The translations under genes and the position numbers were made by a program. This document shows positions 17,406 to 25,646 of a DNA stretch of 64,000 bases, one piece after another; position 1 is the first letter of the stretch; every line of letters starts with the position of its first letter. Source of the DNA: Amphritea japonica ATCC BAA-1530 (GTDB lineage: Bacteria > Pseudomonadota > Gammaproteobacteria > Pseudomonadales > Balneatricaceae); the NCBI RefSeq assembly GCF_016592435.1, contig NZ_AP014545.1, positions 1,454,693-1,518,692 of the forward strand. Reading direction: 5' to 3'. Below the pieces are notes generated by a model. The model did not search any database. It saw nothing but the letters and a program-made list of their open reading frames with translations, and was not told the origin of the DNA.

Positions 17406-17688
17406 TCATGCATATCCATGAGGTCTGTAGGTGGTGGCGAGTACAATTGCCTCACACGACAGACTATAGAAACCCAAATATTCAATTGATATTTTATCGC
17501 AGCTTAGCCCAGATAGGTTAAGTTTATGGGGTTTACTGGTCAAAATGGTGATGGAAAATCTTTGTGTTACCTTAAGGGAGAGCTGATTCAATCGCTGACT
17601 CAGTGCGTATTTAACTGCTTCAGTTTAGGGTATTATTTTCCCTCAGCTCCCACTCTTAGTACATCGCGTGCCGCTTTCGGATCTAATC

Positions 17689-19521
17689 ATGCTGCAATTT
17701 TTTGAACGTTTAACCAATCCCTATCCAGAACCTGAGCCGGGACAACCGCCTTCCGGTATTTATGCTTTTTGTCGTTACTATATGCGGGGAATGGAGTGGC
17801 CTCTTCTCCTAATGGCACTGCTTTCAGCGGTATTAGCTATGCTGGAAGTTGCTCTGTTTGGTTTCCTTGGGCAATTGGTGGATTGGCTCAGTACTAAGCA
17901 GCCTGAAACTTTCTGGCAGGAGGAGGGGGATACACTTACATTGGTGGGGATCATTTTACTATTGGGACTGCCTGCCTTAGTTATGCTTCATTCGCTGGTT
18001 GTCCATCAGGTCCTTCTGGGTAACTTTCCCATGTCGATCCGCTGGCTGGCCCACCGTTATCTGTTACGACAAAGCCTTTCATTCTATCAGAATGACTTTG
18101 CTGGCCGGATAGCGACTAAAGTGATGCAAACATCATTGGCTGTACGTGAGGCGGTGATGAAGTTGCTTGATGTACTGGTGTATATAGCGGTCTATTTTTT
18201 GTCGATGTTGGTACTGGTAGCGCAATCGGATATCAGGTTGATGTTGCCATTGCTGGGGTGGCTAACGGGCTATGTGCTGCTTATGTGGTATTTCGTTCCC
18301 CGGCTACGCGATATCTCAGCGGCTCAGGCGGATGCTCGATCATTAATGACCGGAAGAGTCGTTGATAGTTATACTAATATTTCCACCGTGAAACTGTTTT
18401 CTCACAGCCAGCGGGAATCTGATTATGCCCGCGAAAGTATGGATGGTTTTCTTCATACGGTGTATCGCCAGATGCGTTTAGCTACGGGCCTGAATGTGAT
18501 GGTTCAATGCCTGAACTATCTGCTTGTATTTATCATTACCGGTGTTTCAATCTATCTTTGGAGTTTTAGTCTGGTGAGTGTTGGCGCGATCGCTATTGCG
18601 ATTAGCCTGGCGCTTCGTCTGAACGGTATGTCTCAGTGGGTGATGTGGGAAGTGAGTATGCTGTTTGAGAATATTGGCACAGTCAATGACGGCATGAATA
18701 CACTTTCCCAGCCGCTTGAGGTGACCGATGGGGACGAAGCAAGACCGTTGGTTGTTAAGAGTGGCGCGATTCGGTTTGAAGATGTTTCGTTTCATTACGG
18801 CAAGACGGAAGGCGTAATGGAACATCTCAACCTGCATATAAAACCCGGTGAAAAGGTCGGGGTTGTGGGACGTTCGGGAGCGGGTAAGTCGACGCTGGTG
18901 AACCTGTTACTGCGTTTCCATGATCTCGCGGATGGCCGCATTACAATTGATGAGCAAGATATCAGGCAGGTCCAGCAAGAGAGTTTACGTAGCCAGATTG
19001 GAATGGTGACCCAGGATACTTCGCTGCTGCATCGTAGTGTGAGAGACAATATCCTTTATGGCCATCCGGACGCGTCAGAGGATGAGATGCTGGCCGCTGC
19101 CAGCAGAGCAGAGGCCCATGAATTTATACTCGGCCTGAGTGATCCGGAAGGAAGGACCGGTTATGACGCCCAGGTGGGAGAACGGGGTGTTAAGCTTTCC
19201 GGTGGACAGCGCCAGCGGATCGCTATTGCCCGGGTTATTCTAAAGGACGCACCGATTTTGATTCTGGATGAGGCTACATCGGCACTGGATTCAGAAGTTG
19301 AAGCCGATATTCAGCGGGGACTGTCTAATTTGATGCCCGGAAAAACCGTTATCGCTATTGCACACCGGCTCTCGACCATCGCGGCAATGGACCGACTAAT
19401 TGTGATGGATAAGGGGCAGATTGTAGAGCAAGGCTCTCACCATGAACTGATCAGACAGGGTGGGATCTATGCTCACCTTTGGGCACACCAATCGGGTGGT
19501 TTTATTGGAATGGATACTTAA
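17689..19521 (+). CDS. ABC exporter, fused permease and ATPase (MsbA/multidrug type)
   Basis: Half-size ABC exporter that would work as a homodimer. Residues 40-320 hold six membrane helices; the nucleotide-binding domain spans about 360-600, with Walker A GRSGAGKSTLVN, Q-loop GMVTQDTSLL, ABC signature KLSGGQRQRIAIARV, Walker B ILILDEATSALD and the switch IAHRLSTI. The cytosolic N-terminus NPYPEPEPGQPP is typical of a subgroup in Pseudomonas and relatives whose substrate is not known. ATG at 17689 is preferred over an in-frame GTG at 17668. It is followed by fetB 58 bases downstream. Confidence 0.93.
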   Translation: MLQFFERLTNPYPEPEPGQPPSGIYAFCRYYMRGMEWPLLLMALLSAVLAMLEVALFGFLGQLVDWLSTKQPETFWQEEGDTLTLVGIILLLGLPALVMLHSLVVHQVLLGNFPMSIRWLAHRYLLRQSLSFYQNDFAGRIATKVMQTSLAVREAVMKLLDVLVYIAVYFLSMLVLVAQSDIRLMLPLLGWLTGYVLLMWYFVPRLRDISAAQADARSLMTGRVVDSYTNISTVKLFSHSQRESDYARESMDGFLHTVYRQMRLATGLNVMVQCLNYLLVFIITGVSIYLWSFSLVSVGAIAIAISLALRLNGMSQWVMWEVSMLFENIGTVNDGMNTLSQPLEVTDGDEARPLVVKSGAIRFEDVSFHYGKTEGVMEHLNLHIKPGEKVGVVGRSGAGKSTLVNLLLRFHDLADGRITIDEQDIRQVQQESLRSQIGMVTQDTSLLHRSVRDNILYGHPDASEDEMLAAASRAEAHEFILGLSDPEGRTGYDAQVGERGVKLSGGQRQRIAIARVILKDAPILILDEATSALDSEVEADIQRGLSNLMPGKTVIAIAHRLSTIAAMDRLIVMDKGQIVEQGSHHELIRQGGIYAHLWAHQSGGFIGMDT

Positions 19522-19579
19522 ACCTGAATGACATACAACTCTGCTATGAATGGCTTTCGGAGAAAAGAGGAGTATTTGA

Positions 19580-20308
19580 ATGCACGTTATTTCATGGCTA
19601 TCACTCGCCTGGTGCGTGGTTCCCGTGGTGTTGATTGCCATCGTCTATGCTCGCTGGTCTGGTAAAGCCTCTGAAGTGTTGCTATCTGCTGCCCGGATGA
19701 CGCTACAGTTGATTGCAGTGGGTTACGTACTGGTAGCTCTGTTTGAAAATCCATCTCCCTGGATTACAGCTGTGGTGTTGGTAATGATGGTTTGTATTGC
19801 CAGTTGGATTGCGCTTCGTCCGGTGGGACATCAACGCAGCTATTTTAAGCCAGCAATAATAGCACTGGCCAGTTCTGCCGGATTACATCTGTTCATCTCT
19901 CTGGTGTTAGTGATCGGTGTGGAATCCTGGTATGAGCCACGTATCGTTATTCCGTTGGCCGGTATGTATTTTGCCAACACAATGAATGCTATTAGTCTGG
20001 CAACTGAACGTTACCAGGCAGAGCTTGAGGAAGGGAAATCGGAGCCTGAAGCCAGGCTTAAGGCCTTTCAGGCGTCGATGATTCCTCAGATTAACAGCCT
20101 GCTGGCCGTAGGCTTAGTCTCTTTGCCGGGAATGATGACTGGGCAGATACTATCCGGAGTATCGCCACTGGTTGCTGTGCGTTATCAGATCATGATTATG
20201 GCTATGGTGTTGGGTTCAGGTGGCTGTGGCGCAGCATTGATGCTTTGGCAGCTGGGGCGGGTTTATCAGGTAAAAAGTAACGATGGCGATAAAAGAGAGA
20301 GTCGTTGA
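19580..20308 (+). CDS. fetB: FetB-like ABC permease (YbbM/UPF0014 family)
   Basis: Membrane subunit of the FetAB-type exporter, linked in E. coli to iron homeostasis under peroxide stress. The 242 residues hold about seven hydrophobic helices, and the family pattern MYFANTMNAISLATERYQAELEEG and the amphipathic EARLKAFQASMIPQINSLLAVGLVSLPGMMTGQILSG are clearly visible. The ATPase partner FetA is not adjacent; the preceding ABC gene is a fused exporter of another type. Its stop codon overlaps the next start (TGATG), so the two are translationally coupled. Confidence 0.88.
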   Translation: MHVISWLSLAWCVVPVVLIAIVYARWSGKASEVLLSAARMTLQLIAVGYVLVALFENPSPWITAVVLVMMVCIASWIALRPVGHQRSYFKPAIIALASSAGLHLFISLVLVIGVESWYEPRIVIPLAGMYFANTMNAISLATERYQAELEEGKSEPEARLKAFQASMIPQINSLLAVGLVSLPGMMTGQILSGVSPLVAVRYQIMIMAMVLGSGGCGAALMLWQLGRVYQVKSNDGDKRESR

Positions 20309-21201
20309 TGAGTCAGCGTACAGTGTTATCTACGGTTTTGTTTACGGTCTTTGCTCTGCTGGCCTTTGCGGGTAACTCTGTCCTTTGTCGTCTGGCTCTG
20401 GGGGAGCAAAGTATTGATGCAGGTAGCTTTACCGTTATCCGTTTACTCTCAGGTATTGTGGTGTTATCGCTGCTGTGGCTTTTGCAGCAGTCGCATAAGG
20501 CGAAATGCTCTGATGGGCGGGGTAGTTGGCGGGCTGCTGTTATGTTGTTTATATATGCTCTGGCCTTTTCATATGCCTATCTCAGTCTGGATACCGGTAC
20601 AGGTGCATTGATCTTATTTGGCGCAGTGCAGATAACCATGATTCTGGTTAGTCTGTTTAAGGGAAACCGGCTACTGTGGATTGAATGGCTGGGGTTGCTT
20701 CTGGCGTTCAGTGGCTTTGTTTATTTATTAGCGCCGGTGATCAGCACCCCCGGATTGTGGGGTTCTATATTGATGACCGCGGCAGGTATCGCCTGGGGAG
20801 GGTATACCTTAATGGGGCGTGGGTCTGAAAACCCACTGTCTGATACTCATTTTAATTTTTTCAGAACCTTGCCCTTTGTTGCGGTTACACTGGTTTTAAT
20901 TCTGCTTGCCGGCGATATTAACCTGACAACTAAGGGGGTTCTGTTGGCTATTTTGTCCGGGGCTTTAGCTTCGGGAGTTGGTTATGCCGTCTGGTATCAA
21001 GCCCTGGGTGGGTTATCTGCAATACAGGCTGCAGTGCTACAACTTCTGGTACCTGTAATTGCCGGGTTTGGCGGAGTAGTGTTTACCGATGAAGTTATCT
21101 CTATCCGGTTGATGATCGCTTCTTTATTAGTGCTGGGGGGGATATTGCTGGTGGTTACAGGTCGTTATTATCTGCTTCAGCGTCGAGTAAATCAGGTATG
21201 A
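20308..21201 (+). CDS. EamA-family (DMT) permease
   Basis: Ten-helix drug/metabolite transporter of 297 residues built of two EamA repeats. The first repeat contains AFAGNSVLCRLALGEQSIDAG and the second SGVGYAVWYQALGGLSAIQAAVLQLLVPVIAGFGGVVF, both typical. The ATG at 20308 overlaps the fetB stop by one base. The substrate is unknown; members often export amino acids or purines. With the LysE-type gene downstream it makes a small exporter cluster. Confidence 0.88.
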   Translation: MSQRTVLSTVLFTVFALLAFAGNSVLCRLALGEQSIDAGSFTVIRLLSGIVVLSLLWLLQQSHKAKCSDGRGSWRAAVMLFIYALAFSYAYLSLDTGTGALILFGAVQITMILVSLFKGNRLLWIEWLGLLLAFSGFVYLLAPVISTPGLWGSILMTAAGIAWGGYTLMGRGSENPLSDTHFNFFRTLPFVAVTLVLILLAGDINLTTKGVLLAILSGALASGVGYAVWYQALGGLSAIQAAVLQLLVPVIAGFGGVVFTDEVISIRLMIASLLVLGGILLVVTGRYYLLQRRVNQV

Positions 21202-21272
21202 TTATGTCTTTTTGCGTACTTATAATGCGAACTACGCGAGCGGGTACATTTTAGTTAAATTGGAATTTGATT

Positions 21273-21905
21273 ATGGATACACAGCTGTTTCTGACCTTTT
21301 TGATAGCGATATCGTTACTGACCCTGACACCAGGAGTCGATACGATGGTGACTATTCGTAATAGTGCCCGGGGCGGCTGGAAAGATGGTTTTGCTACCAG
21401 CACTGGGATCTGTAGCGGTTTGTTTCTTCATGCGGCTGTTTCAGCGTTGGGGATATCGGTTATCTTGCTGCAATCAGCTTATGCTTTTCAAATTCTGAAG
21501 CTGATCGGTGCGGGATACCTGGTCTGGCTGGGATTGAGCAGCTTGCGTGCATTATTCAAAGGACAAGGGATCTTCACCCTACCAGAGGCCAAAGAAAGTG
21601 GGTTTCTGCTTAAGCGCTCGTTTCGGGAAGGGTTTCTTTCGAATGCTCTGAACCCTAAAACGGCCTTGTTTTATATGGCCTTTTTACCTCAGTTTATCGA
21701 TCCCACCGGTTCTGCTCTTATTCAATCGTTAGGGTTAGCAGCAGTTCATTTTTGCATCGCAATGTTGTGGCAATGTACGCTGGCGTTGGCGGTTAACCGG
21801 GCGCGCCAGTGGCTTCAGCGACCATTTGTCAGCCGAGGCATTAATGGGGTTTGTGGAGGAGTACTGGTTTATCTGGGTGCACGGCTGGCCCTGGCTGAAA
21901 ACTAG
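21273..21905 (+). CDS. LysE/RhtB-family amino-acid exporter
   Basis: Six-helix translocator of 210 residues. The LysE/RhtB hallmark TPGVDTMVTIRNSARGGWKDG lies at residues 20-41, and LSNALNPKTALFYMAFLPQFIDP at about 128-150 is the second family signature. These proteins export neutral or basic amino acids and homoserine lactones. The ATG at 21273 is preferred over a TTG two codons earlier. It lies 18 bases before the nitronate monooxygenase gene. Confidence 0.9.
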   Translation: MDTQLFLTFLIAISLLTLTPGVDTMVTIRNSARGGWKDGFATSTGICSGLFLHAAVSALGISVILLQSAYAFQILKLIGAGYLVWLGLSSLRALFKGQGIFTLPEAKESGFLLKRSFREGFLSNALNPKTALFYMAFLPQFIDPTGSALIQSLGLAAVHFCIAMLWQCTLALAVNRARQWLQRPFVSRGINGVCGGVLVYLGARLALAEN

Positions 21906-21923
21906 AAGCAGAGGAGTAGGCAA

Positions 21924-22967
21924 GTGCAGATTGAAGAACTTTTTGGCATCAACTTGCCGTTGATTCAGGCGCCGATGGCGGGTGCTCAGGATGCCGCGTT
22001 GGCGATTGCGGTGTCTGAAGCGGGTGGGTTGGGGTCTTTACCTTGTGCCATGCTTACGCCGGATCAGCTCAGAGCAGAATTAGAGAACATTCGTGCGATT
22101 ACAAATAACCCTGTAAATCTTAATTTCTTTTCTCATACGATGCCTGCTTCTGATACACACCTGGAACAGCAATGGCGGGCATGTCTGCAGCCCTATTATC
22201 AGCAATATGGTATTGATCCTGAGAAGATTACCTCAGGTGCAACTCGAATCCCCTTTGACTATAGGATGGCTGAGGTACTGGAGGAACATCGTCCGGCTGT
22301 AGTGAGTTTTCATTTCGGGTTGCCGAAATCTGATTTGCTTCAGCGTGTGCGCGACTGTGGTTGTAAAATCCTATCTAGCGCAACCACTGTCGCCGAAGCC
22401 CGTTGGCTGGAACAGCAGGGGGTGGATGGCATCATCGCCCAGGGGTTGGAAGCCGGCGGTCACCGGGGTTTTTTCCTGAACGCGGACCTGAATACTCAGT
22501 TAGGAACGATGGCGCTGGTACCACAGATTATTGCTGCTACGGACCTGCCTGTTATCGCTGCGGGTGGGATTGCGGATAGAGCGGGGATAAAGGCTGCGCT
22601 GTCGATGGGTGCCGCTGGCGTGCAGTTAGGTACGGCATTCCTGTTGTGTGACGAGTCTCGTATCAGCAAAGTCCATCGTCAGGCATTACAAGATGTTGAA
22701 AGCCCGACAGCACTGACAAATCTATTCTCAGGCGGGCCCGCCCGGGGAGTTGTAAACAGAGTGATGGCGGACTTAGGGGCGATGGCAGAGGCCCCGCCGC
22801 CATTCCCTTTGGCTACCAGTGCTATTGCTCCATTGCGGACAATCGCTGAACAGCAGGGCGTTGGCGATTTCTCTCCTCTCTGGAGCGGTCAAAATCGCAC
22901 CGGTTGCCGATCAGTTTCAGCGGCTTCGTTGATAAGTAGCTTATTTGAAGGTCTGGAGCAGGGATAA
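21924..22967 (+). CDS. Nitronate monooxygenase (2-nitropropane dioxygenase family)
   Basis: FMN enzyme with a TIM-barrel fold that oxidises nitronates such as propionate-3-nitronate to less toxic products. Visible family signatures are LIQAPMAGAQDAALAIAVSEAGGLGSLP at the N-terminus, the catalytic-loop QGLEAGGHRGF with the active-site His, and the FMN phosphate-binding stretches IAAGGIADRAGIKAALSMGAAGVQLGTAFL. The length of 347 residues matches. It starts with GTG, supported by a strong GAGGAG ribosome site, and is likely cotranscribed with the LysE gene. Confidence 0.92.
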   Translation: MQIEELFGINLPLIQAPMAGAQDAALAIAVSEAGGLGSLPCAMLTPDQLRAELENIRAITNNPVNLNFFSHTMPASDTHLEQQWRACLQPYYQQYGIDPEKITSGATRIPFDYRMAEVLEEHRPAVVSFHFGLPKSDLLQRVRDCGCKILSSATTVAEARWLEQQGVDGIIAQGLEAGGHRGFFLNADLNTQLGTMALVPQIIAATDLPVIAAGGIADRAGIKAALSMGAAGVQLGTAFLLCDESRISKVHRQALQDVESPTALTNLFSGGPARGVVNRVMADLGAMAEAPPPFPLATSAIAPLRTIAEQQGVGDFSPLWSGQNRTGCRSVSAASLISSLFEGLEQG

Positions 22968-23079
22968 ATTCTAAACAGGGGTTGATATATTGTGACTCAC
23001 CCCCAGATTAGAAATAATTCACTAATTTAGGCCTCTGTCAGCAGTGCTGTTAACGTCTTATCCTACTGAGGTCTGAACC

Positions 23080-23562
23080 ATGCAAATTGCTGACAATAAA
23101 ATTGTCCTGATTCACTACACCCTGACTAATCTCGATGACGAAGTAATGGACTCATCTGACGGTGGCGAGCCACTGGCATACCTTCACGGTAAAGGAAATA
23201 TCGTTCCAGGTCTGGAAAAAGAGTTGCTGGGTAAGCAAGCTGGGGACAAGGTTAATGTTGAGGTTTCTCCTGAAGAGGGCTACGGCGAGTTAAACGAAGA
23301 GCTAATACAAGAAGTGGATCGTGCGGCGTTTGAAGGTGTTGAAGCCATTGAAGTAGGCATGCGCTTTATGGCACAGACCGCCTGGGGACAGCAGCCAGTC
23401 GTTGTCACCGCAGTAACGGAAGAGAGTGTTATTGTTGATGGTAATCATCCACTGGCCGATCAGACTTTAAAGTTTGATGTTGAGGTGGTTGAAGTACGTG
23501 ATGCTTCTGAAGAGGAACTGGAGCATGGTCATGCGCATGGTGCCGGTGGCCACCATCATTGA
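23080..23562 (+). CDS. slyD: FKBP-type peptidyl-prolyl isomerase, SlyD-like
   Basis: Prolyl isomerase and chaperone of the SlyD/SlpA type, 160 residues. The FKBP fold begins with VLIHYTLTNLDDEVMDSS and PLAYLHGKGNIVPGLEKELLGKQAGD, followed by the insert-in-flap chaperone domain (SPEEGYGELNEELIQEV...). The His-rich tail HGHAHGAGGHHH would bind nickel or other metals, as in SlyD, but it is much shorter than the E. coli tail. It is a single gene followed by a clear terminator. Confidence 0.92.
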   Translation: MQIADNKIVLIHYTLTNLDDEVMDSSDGGEPLAYLHGKGNIVPGLEKELLGKQAGDKVNVEVSPEEGYGELNEELIQEVDRAAFEGVEAIEVGMRFMAQTAWGQQPVVVTAVTEESVIVDGNHPLADQTLKFDVEVVEVRDASEEELEHGHAHGAGGHHH

Positions 23563-23582
23563 TTAGTTGATTTTGTATAATA

Positions 23583-23608
23583 AAAAAGGCGCTTAGCGCC
23601 TTTTTTTG
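23583..23608 (+). terminator. Rho-independent terminator after slyD
   Basis: AAAAGGCGC and GCGCCTTTT form a short GC-rich stem around a four-base TTAG-type loop, followed by a run of seven T residues. Confidence 0.85.
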
Positions 23609-23687
23609 TTTGTCCTGTGTACTAACATTTTTGATCTCGCTGCATATATACTTGAGCGATAGACCCAGTATCCTCCAGTGAGTGCCG

Positions 23688-24608
23688 ATGAGAGAGCCGA
23701 TTGAATCCGCTATAACAGAAATATCCAAAGTACTATATGGCAAACAGGAACAGGTAAAACTGGCCCTGACCTGTATCTTCAGTCAGGGACACTTATTGAT
23801 TGAAGACCTGCCGGGAATGGGTAAAACGACATTGGCCCATGCGTTAGCTAAAGTACTGGGATTAGATTATCAGCGTTTACAGTTTACCAGCGATATGCTG
23901 CCGGCAGATATTTTAGGCGTCAGCATCTTTGAACCATCCAATAATTGTTTCCGGTTTCATCCAGGCCCTGTTTTTACGCAGTTGTTACTGGCCGATGAAG
24001 TCAATCGTACAACCCCTAAAACTCAGTCAGCACTGCTTGAAGCGATGGAAGAGGCCAGGGTTAGTATTGATGGACAGACATATCCGTTACCTCAGCCTTT
24101 TTTTGTTATCGCGACACAGAACCCGGTGACACAGCAGGGAACGTTTCCGCTCCCGGAATCTCAGCTAGATCGCTTTCTGATGCGGATCGAATTAGGTTAT
24201 CCAGACGTTCTGGCTGAACGGGAATTGTTGAAAGGTGGCGACCCCCGTGACCGACTCAGAGAGCTTTCTCCTATTATCTCCGATCTGGAGCTAAAGCGAA
24301 TTACTGCTGACTGTGCTGCCGTTAAAGTATCGGACAGTATTCTTGATTATCTTCAACGTCTTATCGCCCATAGCCGTCAGGCGCCTGAATTCAGTTTTGG
24401 TATATCCCCGCGTGGTGCGTTGGCGCTACTCAGTGCCAGTCGCAGTTGGGCTTATATCGAAGGCCGGGATTATGTGATTCCGGAAGACTTACAACAGCTT
24501 CTGGGGCCGATTACCGGGCACCGGTTGCGAGCGGCGGAGGATATTGGTGGTTTTGGTGCGAACGCTTTGGTTCAACAGATGCTGAGTCAGGTGGATGTGG
24601 TAGCCTGA
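23688..24608 (+). CDS. MoxR-family AAA+ ATPase
   Basis: AAA+ ATPase that probably acts as a chaperone for the DUF58/transglutaminase partners encoded next to it. Walker A is GMGKTTLAHA at about residues 42-51, Walker B LLADEVNRTTPKTQSALLEAMEE at about 105-125, and the sensor/arginine regions include FVIATQNPVTQQGTFPLPESQLDRFL, which is characteristic of MoxR. About 306 residues. Either GTG 23682 or ATG 23688 could start it; neither has a good ribosome site. It is the first gene of a four-gene operon. Confidence 0.93.
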   Translation: MREPIESAITEISKVLYGKQEQVKLALTCIFSQGHLLIEDLPGMGKTTLAHALAKVLGLDYQRLQFTSDMLPADILGVSIFEPSNNCFRFHPGPVFTQLLLADEVNRTTPKTQSALLEAMEEARVSIDGQTYPLPQPFFVIATQNPVTQQGTFPLPESQLDRFLMRIELGYPDVLAERELLKGGDPRDRLRELSPIISDLELKRITADCAAVKVSDSILDYLQRLIAHSRQAPEFSFGISPRGALALLSASRSWAYIEGRDYVIPEDLQQLLGPITGHRLRAAEDIGGFGANALVQQMLSQVDVVA

Positions 24609-24617
24609 GGGCCGTTT

Positions 24618-25646
24618 ATGATCAGAACTGATATACGAACGGGGCTGGGGGCTTTTCGGCAACGCTTGAGGCGAGGGTTCTTAGACTGGAGCCTGCGCCG
24701 TAGTCCTCGACTAAAGCAGCTTACGCTAAGTCAGCGACGTATCTACATTTTACCTTCACGGGCCGGTTTCGTGTTCCTGTTATTGTTGCTGGTTATGCTG
24801 TTACTGGCGATTAACTACCAGAATAATCTGATGTTTGCAGCGACTTTCCTGCTTGGGAGTGTATTTGTCGTGGCTATTTTACACACCTACGCAAATCTTT
24901 CAGGTATCCGTATTCAGTTTGCTCGTGCACACGCCTGCTTCACAGGAGAGCAGATCGCTTTTGATCTAGTCTTATCTGCTAACGGCACTCGTCAATATGA
25001 AAGTATTCAACTGCGTCTGGCTGAAGGAGCTGGTTGTGCTGTTGATCTGCTTGAACAGCGACAGGTAAGTATTAGCCTGTATCAACCGACTCATTATCGT
25101 GGTCCTCTGCGGGCGTCGCCGATGTTGATTGAAACCTTTTATCCACTGGGTCTTTTCCGAGCCTGGACCTGGTTGCAAGCAGACCTGCAGGCTTTGGTTT
25201 ACCCGCGCCCCGTGGCAGGAGGGGCTTTGCCTGATCTCACTGGATCTGGATCAGGTGAACAGGCTCTGACGCGTTCTACCGAGCACTCAGGCGGTGAAGA
25301 GTTTGCGGGGTTAGAACAATATCAGCCCGGTATGTCGCTGAAGCGGGTTGCCTGGAAAAATTATGCCCGTGGTCAGGGAATGTATGCAAAACACTTTGTT
25401 GAGTTGGGTGATAACCAACGATGGTTAAGCTGGCAGTTCTGGCCTGAACTGGAGCGGGAAGCCCGCTTATCAAGGCTTACCTGGTGGGCTTTACAGTTAC
25501 ACCGACGGGGGGAAAAATATGGTTTGCTGTTGCCGGGTATAGAAATTTCTCCTGACAGAGGCGAGGTGCACCGGGTTCAGGTACTTGAAGCGCTGGCCTG
25601 TTTCGGTCTGGATACCGATATAGGTAGCACGGAGCAGCACCCGTGA
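24618..25646 (+). CDS. DUF58 domain protein, membrane-anchored
   Basis: Member of the DUF58 family that almost always accompanies MoxR ATPases and TgpA-type transglutaminases. Two membrane helices (about residues 48-66 and 70-90) are followed by a periplasm- or cytoplasm-facing beta domain and the DUF58 signature HSGGEEFAGLEQYQPGMSLKRVAWKNYARG at about residues 215-245. The C-terminus lacks a full von Willebrand factor A domain. It begins nine bases after moxR and overlaps the next gene by four bases (ATGA-type). Confidence 0.9.
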   Translation: MIRTDIRTGLGAFRQRLRRGFLDWSLRRSPRLKQLTLSQRRIYILPSRAGFVFLLLLLVMLLLAINYQNNLMFAATFLLGSVFVVAILHTYANLSGIRIQFARAHACFTGEQIAFDLVLSANGTRQYESIQLRLAEGAGCAVDLLEQRQVSISLYQPTHYRGPLRASPMLIETFYPLGLFRAWTWLQADLQALVYPRPVAGGALPDLTGSGSGEQALTRSTEHSGGEEFAGLEQYQPGMSLKRVAWKNYARGQGMYAKHFVELGDNQRWLSWQFWPELEREARLSRLTWWALQLHRRGEKYGLLLPGIEISPDRGEVHRVQVLEALACFGLDTDIGSTEQHP

